Shown in pieces: positions 34,041 to 45,086 of a stretch of DNA of 64,000 nucleotides; the stretch's first letter is position 1; every line of letters begins with the position of its first letter. Below the pieces are notes generated by a model, which was not told the origin of the DNA, made no database searches, and saw only the letters and a list, made by a program, of their open reading frames with translations. The stretch is from Aphrophora alni (lineage: Eukaryota; Arthropoda; Insecta; Hemiptera; Aphrophoridae): positions 89,478,424-89,542,423 of the forward strand of contig OY740774.1 in NCBI GenBank assembly GCA_963513935.1, in the 5' to 3' direction. The position numbers and the translations under genes are program-made.

Positions 34041-35190
34041 CATCATGACAGCTGTTTAGACACTAAATGCCACTCTTAGGTGCTTTTAAATTTATAAATC
34101 TTCACTATAGCATATTAACACAAATCCAAAACACACACAATTAATTATTCAACATTATTGGGTCCACACTGTTATACTGAGAGCAGTGTACTACTCACAA
34201 ATCCATTGTGGATTTCTCATTCTGTATGTGTCTCTTAGTATCTTATCTTAAAATCAAACATTTCTAATCTTAGTTGGTGTTTAAGTAAGTATAAGAAACG
34301 AAAATCAAATTTTAATTTAAGGTTATTGAGGAGTCTATCTAATAAGAACTCTTACTTTTTTAAAGTTTATTTAGCGTATTTTTCAGCTATTGTATAAAAT
34401 ATTCGTAGTTCCATTATACTGTAATATGGACTGCAAACTTGGATGGGTTTATTATATTTACGGTCCTTCTTTCGATTTTTCTTAAAATATAATACGTGTG
34501 GTGTTTATACAATTAACTTACATTAATTACTTCAAATTGTACGTAGGGCAAACAGAAAGATATAAGAGTTTAAATACATCTGTCTCATATCAACAAAAAT
34601 CTGATAAACCCACCGAAGTATGAAGCTCACATAATGGACCTAATGCATAAATATGGATACTTTTCAGTAGACTAAATGTACATGAAAGTTACAAATATGC
34701 AAACAATTTAAAACAGACCCTTCAATAATCCTAAATGTAAAATTTAATTTCGCTTCTAACCTTACATATGACACAATATTGAGATTAGATATAATTGACC
34801 AAGATGATATATTCAGAAAGGATCCTAACAGAATCTGACATGCGGGAAAACTACAATAGATTTGTCAGTAGCAGACTGCTATAGTATACTCTAGGACTGA
34901 GTGGACTCAATAATATTGAATATTTTTGTGTGTGATATATTATATATATTAACCAGGACTTTAGGATAGGATATAAATACTGAAACAGCTGTCGTACAGT
35001 AAATAAACCTGTTGTTCTACTCTGAACGTGATTACAAGTTTACTAAATAGATTTAGGGGATCATTTTGCCAAACATTCATAATGAAGTGTTTGATGTGTA
35101 ACTTTTGTATTTTTTTTTACTTGGTGACAAGTGTTGTTCATAACCATGTTAGACAAGGGTGTAAATATCCAAGATATCCCCAATGATTTA
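34041..35190. other. noncoding, nothing recognised
   Basis: AT-rich sequence without a supportable frame or repeat. It contains gacagctgttt and aaacagctgtcg E-box words. Confidence 0.5.
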
Positions 35191-35194
35191 ACTG

Positions 35195-35345
35195 TGAGGG
35201 AGAAGCAACAGGTTTGATGTGTATTGCCAATTAAAACTTAGCGACAAGCAATTAAGAGTCGTCGGCAAGAGTAATTAAGTGTGTAGAATGGGGGGGGGAG
35301 GGAGGAGTGAGCTGAGAGTGTTGCGAGAAACAACATTATTTTAAG
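35195..35345. promoter_or_regulatory. cluster of homeodomain/NK-like sites, enhancer candidate
   Basis: Within about 80 bp lie gccaattaaaac, gcaattaagagtcg and gtaattaagtgtg. The last matches the NK-2 class TNAAGTG core. A G-run and gagggaggag follow. The spacing of about 30 bp between cores and the locally raised GC are unusual for this window. Function is inference. Confidence 0.25.
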
Positions 35346-35524
35346 CATTAAGTATTTAACTGGTAGGCATTGCGTAGTGATGTGAACATATCCTCATAAG
35401 TGTGTAACAGCTGATCAGAACAGTTTTTGCTAGGCAGTTAATTTTGCTCTTGACATTTTTATATATCACTTTGGCAACTGTATTGGTTTTATAGTTATTG
35501 GTTAATGATGGGTTGTTTGTCTTT

Positions 35525-35745
35525 TATTCGGACATTTTCTATCATTTGTGTTTATAAAAACCAATACAAGAAGTTTCGGGAGAATAGCTCAACTAAAGTT
35601 ATCAAGTGATAAACCAGTTATGAAAAATGTGAAAAACCCAACAACCAACTGGACTAGGGATATGATGAAACTAAAACTAGTAATCATAGAAAGGCACGAG
35701 TCTAAAGCTAGGCCTGGGTGTTCAAAATAATTAACCCTAATGATA
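35525..35745 (+). repeat. dispersed repeat Family B, near full-length copy
   Basis: gtgtttataaaaaccaatac, agttatcaagtgataaacca, atgaaaaatgtgaaaaaccc, atgaaactaaaactagtaat and aaagctaggcctgggtgttc keep the family order and full length. The open frames at 35548-35730 and 35708-35993 lie over this and the next copy and are not genes. Confidence 0.8.
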
Positions 35746-35892
35746 AACACCAAGTTGAACCGAAGAACCTACACGGACATCTAAATAAACAGAGGTTCAT
35801 TAAGTCCAAACATATTTGGTCCGAAATTTGTAAATTAAATTGTGAAGAACCAAAGATAAATGCGGGGGGAAACTTTATTAATGTTATTGTCA

Positions 35893-36020
35893 TGGTTACC
35901 CGACATTTGGCATTACTTGTATGTATAAAAACTAATACTCGTTTCCAGAATATAAATCAATTTCCGTTATTTTATGATAAACCTAGAACATAAAAACAGT
36001 GAAAAAACAGTAACGAAAAC
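35893..36020 (+). repeat. dispersed repeat Family B, 5' half
   Basis: cccgacatttggcattactt, gtataaaaactaatactcg, gttattttatgataaacct and agaacataaaaacagtgaaa match the first half of Family B. The second half stops where the large inverted repeat begins, near 36.05 kb. Confidence 0.7.
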
Positions 36021-36045
36021 TTCAAATATATGATGATTCATGAAG

Positions 36046-37258
36046 AAATGGAAAGAATTTCGGAACGAGTTCTACTGGTGAAAATAATGAAAAAAGTTCT
36101 AGTGAACATAGGTCCGGAAACGCCTCGTTTACTGTCTATGGGCCATTTTGTGTTAAAAAAATTATTAATAACTGTTGAATTTAGTAAGATTACCAGTTTA
36201 AATTTGGTATGCGCACAGTTTTAATACTATTTTTTATCAGTATATAAAGATCCAAAAATTTACTAAGTAAATGCTCAAAATGGGGACCGTTGAAATTTTT
36301 TAAATACAAATTTGTCGGAAACCGTAAATGTTACGAAAATTATATAAGAAATAAAATATTTATATTTTTTAATAACAAACAAAACGGATTTTTGAATATT
36401 TTTCTTTACCTTAAAAAATAATAACGTTTTCGTAAAAAAACCTAAACCGAAAAAAATTTGTAATTTTCAAAAACACATAAACGCTACTTGTTATTTCTTA
36501 TTATACAGTACCAACAACTCATGCTAAAAAGCAATATATATATTATAACATACCCATTAAGTAGTATTAAGATTTTTTAAAATTTTCTTTATTACTAACT
36601 TTTAATTACAAAAATTGATAACTGCGCACGCCTTAAAAAAAATTATTTAAAAATCGAATAAAACAGGTCAAAGAAGTAACTGCATAAATTTTTGTGAAAT
36701 TTGGGGTAGAATGCAAAAATTTGGGGAAAACATACAAAAAATTGGTAAATGAGTAATAAACACACAACACTTTTAAACAAAACCTGCAGATAATTAAATT
36801 CTGAGGAAATTGATGTAAATAAAGTCAACAAAAATAAGTCATATTTTAAATAGAAAATTTTAAAGTTTGAAGCAAGTTAAAGTTAGGTTTTTTGACTAAA
36901 CATTTTTTATTTTTCAAGGTACAGAAATATTATAAAACCCATTTTGTTTGTCATTAAAAAATACAAATATTTTGTCTCAAACATTTTCGTAAAATTTACG
37001 GTTTTCGACATATTTGACTTTAAAAATTTCTTTAGTCGCCAATTCGAATATTTACATACAGTAATAAAGTTTTAGATCTTGGCATACTGACAAGAATAGT
37101 AGCCTATAAATAATAAAATGTAAACTGATAATCTTACTAATTCAAAAGTTATTATTATTAAAAAAAAAAATCCCGACTGACGAATAACAAAGCGTTTCCT
37201 AACCTATGTTTTTTCATTATTTCCACCAGTAGAACTCGTCCTGAAATTCTTTCAGTGT
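36046..37258. repeat. large inverted repeat, ~400 bp arms
   Basis: The left arm (about 36046-36450) and right arm (about 36880-37258) are diverged reverse complements. The outermost words are gaaagaatttcggaacgagt, ctactggtgaaaataatg on the left against cattatttccaccagtagaa, ctcgtcctgaaattctttc on the right. Inner matches include ttagtaagattaccagttta, gtcggaaaccgtaaatgtta, aaaatatttatattttttaa and aaaaaacctaa. The spacer is about 430 bp. This is either two opposed copies of one repeat, a foldback transposon, or a hairpin-RNA locus. No coding frame is kept in the arms. Confidence 0.8.
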
Positions 37259-37528
37259 CTTAGAGACACATCCTGGTAAAAGTCCAAATTAGTGTAGAAA
37301 TAATTATGATTTCGTTAATAATAACTTATTTAAAATACTAAATTAAATATTCCTCTTCAAATTAGGTTATATTTTTCCGGTTAATTTTCCACAAGGAGTA
37401 ATCACAAGGTTACACAATAAACTTTTGAGAAAGAGGATAATAATTCGTTCAGCCAGTCTAAACCGTTAGGTATCTTAGCCGTTTATATACAACCAATATT
37501 TATTTGGGTTACCAATGTAGTTCTTGAT

Positions 37529-37843
37529 TCAACTTTGTGTTTGTTTAGGTTTGTAATCACTCTTGTAAATTATTTCTACTACTAAGACTAAGCTACATTG
37601 CAGATAGTAGTGCTGAGTTCCTAACAAACAAGTATAGTATAGTGCTACAACTGCAACGCTTTGTTTCATGCAGACATATTCAGATCTTTTCACACACCAT
37701 TCTTCTTCACTGCCATGGTTTAATGTGTTCCCTATATATGTTATTAATCGCCTTGGAATAGAATGGAAGTGGTCAAATTCCAACCCACATGCCTTCACAT
37801 AATCAATTAACATTTCTGTCACCGCCTCCAAAGCTTTGCCCTC
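37529..37843 (-). other. open frame of ~100 codons, possible exon or transposon fossil
   Basis: On the minus strand the frame is open from just after a TAA at about 37844-37846 to a stop near 37529. An internal Met at about 37811 (EMLIDYVKACGLEFDHFHS) is followed by IPRRLITYIGNTLNHGSEEE and a Cys/Tyr-rich, hydrophobic tail. The first half reads protein-like and the second half less so. A splice donor in the middle is not evident. I do not recognise the family. A decayed transposase or a host exon are both possible. Confidence 0.25.
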
Positions 37844-38010
37844 TTAGTTGTGCACCCGATACACGAACCCAAGCATCTATACAATGTAGTTTCGATCCTT
37901 TCACGTGGAATTCGATACATCGTTTGAATAGATTAAAGTGATCGATTATATGTGTTAGCAACGTTATAGGACGACGTTAAATACCTATTTATTGTAAAAT
38001 ACAACAATAT

Positions 38011-38200
38011 TTGGTAATAAATGGTGGGAAAACATTGCACAAAATTTTCACTCACGCATCTCTAAAACCAGACGAATACGAACAAATTTTAATCACTACT
38101 AGAAATGTTGGTTCCGCAGTTGTCAATATAAAAATTAAGCTAAACTTTGACGCCGTCTTTGAAAAAAAAAAAAAAAAAAAAAAATTTAAAAAAAATTAAA
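38011..38200 (+). other. open frame ending in an A-run, possible retrocopy scrap
   Basis: The frame gives KIFTHASLKPDEYEQILITT followed by a V-N-I-K-I-K-L segment, then runs directly into an A-run (38161-38183) read as Lys. A coding-looking piece stopping at poly(A) is what a truncated retrocopy would look like, although no polyadenylation signal is seen before the run. No family is recognised. Confidence 0.2.
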
Positions 38201-38203
38201 AAG

Positions 38204-38275
38204 GGTCTAAATTGCTTCGCTTGTGGCATAAACACACCCTCAGGGTAAATCACATTTGATTAAAATCGGACCTTT
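38204..38275 (+). repeat. short dispersed repeat (copy 2 of 2)
   Basis: This is the partner of the segment at 29519-29585: attgcttcgcttgtggcata, then cagggtaaatcacatttgat. It begins shortly after the A-run, so it may belong to the next inserted element. Confidence 0.55.
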
Positions 38276-38647
38276 AATCGAAGTTATTTTTGTTTTTGGG
38301 TTCCTCAATTACACTTAAACTCTTCATGAAATGCAATGTATCTATTATTTATCGGAGTTTTTCTAGTTTTCAAACAATTTCAAATTTGTATATTTAAAAA
38401 TATTTATTTATTTTCAACCATACACAAACAAGAAACAAAAATCAAAAATGTTAAAAACTGATCACCTCATTTTTCAATCCCAAAAATAACCATGTTCGTT
38501 TCCATCGTATACAGTAGAAAATTAGCGTTTTACGAAATATTAAATGTTTAAACTGTAACACAAAATATCGACACCTCATAATGTTATAAAAACATTCAAA
38601 TTAAAACGAAAGTTTATTTGCTACAATTCAGCCCAGAGCCCTAGTCA

Positions 38648-38845
38648 GGATATGAAATCAATACTCTCGTAATTACCTATAAAACCCAGATCCTTTGATC
38701 CTGAATAAATAATTGATTTATACAAATGCCGCCATTACACTTCTGTGATATTGCTGTGAGATGAATATTTTATTAGTCAACTGATAGACATGGGTATTGT
38801 TGTGGGAAAAAGCCATTTATTCTTGTAGTTTTACCATGTGGGAAA
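38648..38845 (+). repeat. ~190 bp dispersed repeat, copy 1 of 2
   Basis: gatatgaaatcaatac, gtaattacctataaaaccca, gatcctttgatcctgaataa, ataattgatttatacaaatg and ggatgaatattttattagt-type words match 49.89-50.09 kb along the whole length in the same orientation. The 11 kb spacing and divergence fit independent copies of a repeat rather than a recent duplication. Confidence 0.8.
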
Positions 38846-39589
38846 ATTTATTTTGGTGACATTTTGTCTTGTTTTCAGAAGAATTTAAAGTAGAATTCGT
38901 TTTGAAAATATATTCACGTTATACAGCCGTTATGTGGTGAATTTTAGTTATAAATAAATTGTAGCCATAGGTATGAAGGTTTATTTCACAGGTTAACGTA
39001 AAACAGCAGTTTCTTTCAACTGCTTTTAACAATGGATTTGCTGGATGTACAGACTGATAGATAGACTTTAAGTTGTTCTCTCATATCAATTTTGGACAAC
39101 GTAAATCAAATTATGAGATGGAAGCAGAGAGTGACATTATAGAAACTAGTGATTCAAAATTGGTTATTGAAGCGGTACCATAAACGGACTTGTATCCAGT
39201 GCATACAGTTATAATTGTAAAAAGTGTAAAGATTGATAAAAACGGACATTATTTATAATCAAAGTAATATTTATGACACATTGAAAAACAGATTGTGGAT
39301 TAAATTTGGCAGAGCCGGCGTGAAAATGTTTTTCAGATGTAATATTAGATAGTTGAGAAAAACAAAACTGTAAAAAAATGGGTGTGCATAAGACCACATG
39401 TTAAAAGTATAAACTGATTATAAGTTTTACAATGTATGAATGTGTGAGAAAGTTTGTACACATTTTTTATAATTTTATTTTATATATGTTTGAGCGAGAA
39501 AGTTCCTACCATATTTTAGTGTTATTATTTTTACTATGTTATTATTTAAGGTATGTGTTTGAAAAAGATCGTGCAGCATTTTTGGACCA
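38846..39589. other. noncoding, nothing recognised
   Basis: AT-rich lead-in to the satellite-like array. The minus-strand frame 39209-39397 is unremarkable. Confidence 0.5.
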
Positions 39590-41300
39590 ATTAGGCTATT
39601 AGTTTTACTATCATAAACAATAGGTTGTACTTCCCACAAAGTTAGTATGGCCTTTAGACTACCATAAAAACCGGGATACTATGAACATTAGGTTATTATA
39701 ACAATTAGGTTATCATAATCACTAGGCTGTCATAACAACAGGTTTAACACGAACACTAGTTTATTATAAAAAATAGGTTATTATCACCATTAGGCTATCA
39801 AAAACACCGGATTAGATGTTGTAACTACTAAGCTATCATAACAACTAGACTGTCATAACCACAGGGCTAACATGAACACTAGGTTATTATAACAATTAGG
39901 TTATCATAACCACTAGGCTGTCATAACAACAGGGCTAACATGAACACTCGGTTATTATAACAATTAGGTTATCATAATCACTAAACTATCAAAATCACCG
40001 GGTTATATTTAATAACTACTAAGCTATTATAACTACTAGGCTATTATAAACAGTAGGTTGTACTTTCCACAAAGCTATTATGGTATTTAGACTACCATAA
40101 AAACCGGGATGCTATGAACACTAGATTATCAATATCACTATGTTATCATAACCACTAGGCTCTCATAACCACAGGGCTAACATGAACACTAGGTTATTAT
40201 AACAATTAGGTTATCATAACCACTAGGCTGTCATAACAACAGGGCTAACATGAACACTCGGTTATTATAACAATTAGGTTATCATAATCACTAAACTATC
40301 AAAATCACCGGGTTATATTTAATAACTACTAAGCTATTATAACTACTAGGCTATTATAAACAGTAGGTTGTACTTTCCACAAAGCTATTATGGTATTTAG
40401 ACTACCATAAAAACCGGGATGCTATGAACACTAGATTATCAATATCACTATGTTATCATAACCACTAGGCTCTCATAACCACAGGGCTAACATGAACACT
40501 AGGTTATTATAACAATTAGGTTATCATAACCACTAGGCTGTCATAACAACAGGGCTAACATGAACACTCGGTTATTATAACAATTAGGTTATCATAATCA
40601 CTAAACTATCAAAATCACCGGGTTATATTTAATAACTACTAAGCTATTATAACTACTAGGCTATTATAAACAGTAGGTTGTACTTTCCACAAAGCTATTA
40701 TGGTATTTAGACTACCATAAAAACCGGGATGCTATGAACACTAGATTATCAATATCACTATGTTATCATAACCACTAGGCTCTCATAACCACAGGGCTAA
40801 CATGAACACTAGGTTATTATAACAATTAGGTTATCATAACCACTAGGCTATCAAAATCACCGGGTTAGATGTTGTAACTACTAAGCTATCATGACAACTA
40901 GGCTATCATAAAGAGTAGGTTATTATTACCACTATGCTTTCATAGCAACTACGGTATCCTTCCTACAAGGATAACATGGCCACTAGGTTATAATAACCAT
41001 TAAGTTATCATAACCACTAGCCTACCATAATTACCGGGAAATCAAAACCACTAGGTTATCATAACCATTTTGTTATCATAACCACTAGGTTATCAAAATC
41101 ACCGGGCGGCTATCATGGCTACTAGGATGTCATAAACAGTAAACTATTATACCACTAACTTTCATAACCACTGCGTTATCCTTCCTACAAGGCTACCACG
41201 GCCACTAGGGTGTAATAACCATCCATAACCACTGGACATCATAACAACTAGGCTATCATAAATACTAGGATATCATAGTCACTAGGCTCTCATAACCTAT
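39590..41300 (+). repeat. satellite-like array of ~17-18 bp units
   Basis: About 1.7 kb of variants on ctaggttatcataaccac (aggctatcataac, aggctgtcataacaac, gggctaacatgaac, gggttatatttaataac and others). Edges are diverged. The middle is organised as identical 310 bp higher-order units. There is no coding potential in any frame. Confidence 0.95.
39861..40849 (+). repeat. higher-order repeat: three 310 bp units plus a partial fourth
   Basis: acagggctaacatgaacact followed by aggttattat starts at 39861, 40171, 40481 and 40791, exactly 310 bp apart. The three complete units read identically by eye over their full length. The fourth follows them for about 58 bp and then switches to another variant at 40849. 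A diverged relative of the unit precedes the array at about 39620-39860. Perfect identity in an otherwise decayed array implies very recent amplification or an assembly artefact. Confidence 0.95.
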
Positions 41301-43745
41301 GAAACCAAGACCTTTGAAATAATGTTTTTTGTACTTGAAAATAATTTAGAATTGGTTAAACTACATGAAGAGCCTGCATTTAAATGTGAATATAATTAAG
41401 AAATACTGCCTCGGTTGAGAGAATGAAACTACTTTAGAATTGATACAACTGATGGACTTGGAATTGTGAATATAATTAAGAAATGGGGTTTATATGGGGA
41501 GAATACAACTAATTTAGAAATGGTAAACATGAGGAGTCTTAAACTGTGAATATAACTAAAAAATTCTGGCTTCGATAGACAGGTAAAGTCACCAAGATTC
41601 ACATGGAATTGAATGATTTAATGAGTATCGGACGAGAAGATGAAGGAGAGTCACGAAAGAAAGGGATTTCCTCTTGGGTTTCTTTATAGTGAGTAGGGGT
41701 GTAACAATCCCAAATTGGGTCAAATCCCTTTATCATCTTTCTTCTCAAGTCTCTTTTAATCAATTCATTTTGTTATTAGGTTTTTCTTTTTTTTTGTTAG
41801 TTTTATGTTACCGAGCACTTTATATTCTGTTTTTGCTTTCCCGAAATTCTTTCAAATTACATAGACTTTTCCTGTTTTGGAACTTAATAAAGTATAAAGC
41901 AGAATAGATCGTTGTTTATTCGTATTAGTTTATAGAAACTGTAGCTTAAATGCAATAACAGTACAGAAATGAATATCGGGTGGTAAATTTCCAAAAATTC
42001 CTTCAAAGTTTATTGATTTTTCCTGGTTATGGAGGACACATGAGTAGGAAAAAAGCACAATTTCTTGATCATTGTTGATTCGTATTATTTCAAAGAAACT
42101 ATAATAAATAGTCTAATAACAAAAGGAAGGAAACTAAATATCGGCCCGGTGGAATTGTAAAAATAACTGGCCTAAACATTTAAAAAATGTGTTATAACAT
42201 GAATATAGCTAGGACTAAAAACTGTAACTTGCCAGGCTAACGCTCTCTGGCATATTAATTTCACAGTCAATTGCGCCAGGAATGTGGGACGATTAGGAGT
42301 TTGGTTTTACGCTTAAATAGATACACTAAAATTTGAGATCAACAATAAAAACTGTAAAAGGTTGTATGAAGAATGTATAAGGTTTACTGTTTACATCTGT
42401 GAATATATTTAGTGTCTATTATGATTATGTTTACAGTCTCATCACCCACCCAACACTCAAATCCAATTTAGGGCAATCGTAGTTTGGGTATAAATTCCAC
42501 TTTTTGGTTTGACCTTTTTCAAACCACCAATAAAAGAGTTGCAAAAATCAACTAAAATAACGTAAGTGGTGTAGGGGGGGGGGGTCTTGTGATAAATAAT
42601 TTTAAAGATCTAAAAAGATGAAAAGAAAACAAGGTTTTCGTTAACCGATTCCAAATTGGCAGCTGGTCAAATTTTAAACAAAAATCTAAAAACAGAATTT
42701 TGTGTAAACCATTGAACTGTTTTTAACAAACATATTTGTTTAACGCACACTCTTTGATTATTTTATGATGTGTAATTGTTAGAGTGCCTTATCAGTGGTT
42801 TATTCATTAGTTTTATATATGAAACTAAAAAAAAAGTTTGATTAAAATTAAAATCTAATACATAATAAAGCAGCAGTGTCAGTATATTAGACAGTGATAA
42901 TATTTCTACGTACAACCGACATTGATAGAAAAGTTTTAGTAAGAAAATGTAGAAAATATATTCAGAGATATCTGGAGGATACTATTTTTTAGATTATATT
43001 TCTAACGACAGTATACTAGAAGTTTTTTCTGACTTCAAACTCCTTATGACTTTATTACATACATGAAAGAATGACAAAGTTTGTTTAATCTGTTACATTC
43101 TATACCTCATGACAATATGTACTTGAAATGTTTCTGACCTACTTGACAAAGTTAAACTTGGACTTTGAAATTCCATTTGAAACATTACAACTTACTGTGG
43201 TAAGGAATTGACTATACTTAGATTCATGTTGAGTTCGGAGTGTGTCTACGCTACTACTCGAATAAAAACATAACTTAAATAAACACAAGTAGTCGAAATG
43301 CATATAATGTTTTGTATTCCGAGAAAAAAATATTTGTAATAAATAAAATGAACCGGTAACTTCCCTTTATAAGTAGACCTAAATGCGTGGCTAGTAGTTT
43401 TAGTTTTCTAATTTGATTTACATAGTCAATGTATTTCTTGAAACGAAGTTTATTGCAAGCTGTATTCAGTTTTTGAAAGCTTGTAAATGCTGAATGTAGA
43501 AGTCGCTTCAACCCTACGTTTAACTAGCGAGAGGTTTCGGGTTCACTACCTGTAGTTGTTCAGTATTGTGAGAAACATTGAGGAGTTACAATTAATTGGC
43601 ATCACACTCAGGTTAAGAATGCTAGAACAAGCAGTTTCGTAGACCCGTCAAATCAATGAGTTGTTTAAAGTTTTCACAATGTCCTTCAGGTTTCATTGTA
43701 TTTGTTATTTTGTTTTTATAGTCGTTAATGACCGTAACCTTCCCA
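41301..43745. other. mostly unannotated; possible Family A scrap at 41655-41800
   Basis: ttatagtgagtaggggtg, caatccc, ctttatcatctttcttctca and ctcttttaatcaattcattt near 41.7 kb resemble Family A but too weakly to call. Just before it, three ~60 bp diverged direct repeats occur (gtgaatataattaagaaat near 41387, 41466 and 41547). A ten-base G-run lies near 42574. No gene is visible. Confidence 0.4.
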
Positions 43746-43749
43746 ATCA

Positions 43750-43952
43750 TCATCGCTTTAAAGAAAGGAGAAAGAGGTATAAAATAAAGACCAATACCAC
43801 TCGAATACTCTAATAGCGTCAGGGTCGGAAAAGAACCAGCGTTGGTCAAGAGAGAGCTGAGGTAAGATGAAAGAGAAGGATCTAATACAAGATTAAATGA
43901 AGAAAGGTGAATTCGTTGAGATTACCGCACTCGTATTTACTACAAGTGAGGT
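43750..43952 (-). repeat. dispersed repeat Family A, copy
   Basis: On the minus strand: ctcacttgtagtaaatacga, tgcggtaatctcaacg, ttcacctttcttcatttaat, catcttacctcagctctctc, ttgaccaacgctggttcttt and ccctgacgctattagagtat, then tcgag. The ctcactNtagtNaatacg end is well kept. Confidence 0.85.
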
Positions 43953-44174
43953 TTATATTCAATATAAACAATTATCATTTACAAAATCAGACAGAATAGT
44001 AATTTAAGTCACATAAAAAACAATGAAAAGACTGAATATCGGGGAGTTAATAAATAAAACATCTAGATAAAATAAATAAGTAGTCTTTACATTGCCGCCT
44101 TTTTAACACTTGAGTTTTACTGTCGTTATTAGCATCAATAAGAAATAATAAAATATATACTACACATATAAGTT

Positions 44175-44660
44175 TCTCACACCATAAAGCCTAATTGGCT
44201 TAATTATCTGATTATAAATCAAAATTTTATTATAAATTGCTAAATCAGAGTTTTTTTTCCAATAGTGCTGTCTGTACTTCAAGGCTAACACTATTATTTT
44301 TATCTTGATGTACTCTTTTCACTTCAATTCAGCATCCGAGATAATACCATGATATTTAGCTTTAATTCATGGGTAATTTCATTGCCAATGATGTTGAGTG
44401 TTGGTGAGTTGATCTCATATTTATTATTAATATTTACATGCACAAATTTAAGTTCATATAATTTAATTTTCCTCTTCATGCTCATTAGAATATTTTATCT
44501 CTTGCTCTTTGTAGATTATAGGTAAATATTTCAACATTTTGTTGCACTGCTAATAAAACTGTGTCTTCTGCAAAGGTTGGTACTGTTATGTCATCCATTT
44601 CCGGTAAATCACTGGTAAGTAGAGAATAGGCCCCAAAAAGCTTCCGTAAGGACCAACATC
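44175..44660 (-). pseudogene. reverse transcriptase fragment of Jockey-like LINE
   Basis: On the minus strand, VGPYGSFLGPILYL (about 44656-44615) matches the PQGSVLGPxLY region. After a frame change, TSDLPEMDDITVPTFAEDTV (about 44613-44555) matches the TSDLP...FADDT catalytic block. The first Asp of the FADD motif is Glu here, so the copy would be inactive even without its stops. Further on, LNIIGNEI and, in another frame, KKNSDLAIYNKILIYNQIIK with PIRLYG match the K-x-x-L-x-x-NKLLLYK-x-IIKPIWxYG block. Several frameshifts and stops are present. The family is recognised from motif order; the exact clade needs a search. Confidence 0.8.
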
Positions 44661-44902
44661 GGAACAATCGATACGTTTTAAAATAACGCATTGCGGAATA
44701 TAGTGAACGCTCCGTGGTACGTTCGTAACCAGGATGTTCTTCAGGGTCTTGGAGTTACGCAGTAGCTGAAGTTGTCAAGACATTTGTTGTTAAGCACGAA
44801 ACAAGATTACATCAACATATCAAAGCAGAAGAACTACAATTACATGTCAACCAAAACTTAGTTGGAAGACTGAAGAGAACTAAATCCTTTGAGATTGAGT
44901 AA
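44649..44902 (+). pseudogene. C-terminus of Jockey-like LINE ORF2
   Basis: On the plus strand, TNIGTIDTF, a stop, NNALRNIVNAPWYVRNQDVL and QGLGVT (about 44653-44757) match the conserved SNI..Q.FQ.K.LR.I.NAPWYVRN..L..DLGV block of Jockey-type elements. A one-base shift then gives VAEVVKTFVVKHETRLHQHI and a tail with GRLKR, ending at TAA 44900-44902. This is the usual end with an EEI...RL..H...L...RRLKR pattern. One in-frame stop and one frameshift make it a pseudogene. It was chosen over chance because more than ten conserved residues occur in the right order. Confidence 0.8.
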
Positions 44903-45086
44903 TGGGCTGTGGTGAGTGTGTTTAGTGTCTCCAGAGGTGTTAGACGAAACCTTAATCATCGATGGTTGAAATAAGTACTTAACTATTTAGGATTAGATTT
45001 GTTAGATTAAAATTATTGGTTAGTCTTAACTAGACAAGTTTTAATTATTCACATTTCGATTGTAAATAAATTTTTACAAAAAATTA

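Larger units (their letters stand above)
44175..45086 (+). mobile_element. 5'-inverted (twin-primed) Jockey-like LINE copy, truncated and dead
   Basis: Two parts of one non-LTR element lie head to head. On the left (44175 to about 44650) the minus strand encodes the middle and end of the reverse transcriptase. On the right (about 44650 to 44902) the plus strand encodes the ORF2 C-terminus, followed by a ~180 bp 3' untranslated region with AATAAA at 45065 and a short A-run at 45078-45083. The left part ends at the word matching IKPIxxYG and the right part starts at SNI, neighbours in intact Jockey-clade proteins. This is the arrangement produced by twin priming. No target-site duplication was identified with confidence. 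Confidence 0.8.

Noticed and set aside
35548..35993. Overlapping 60-91 codon frames
   Set aside because: They lie over two Family B repeat copies that are non-coding elsewhere.
39590..41300. CRISPR-like or coding repeat interpretation of the 17-18 bp array
   Set aside because: Units are contiguous variants of one sequence, with stops in all frames.
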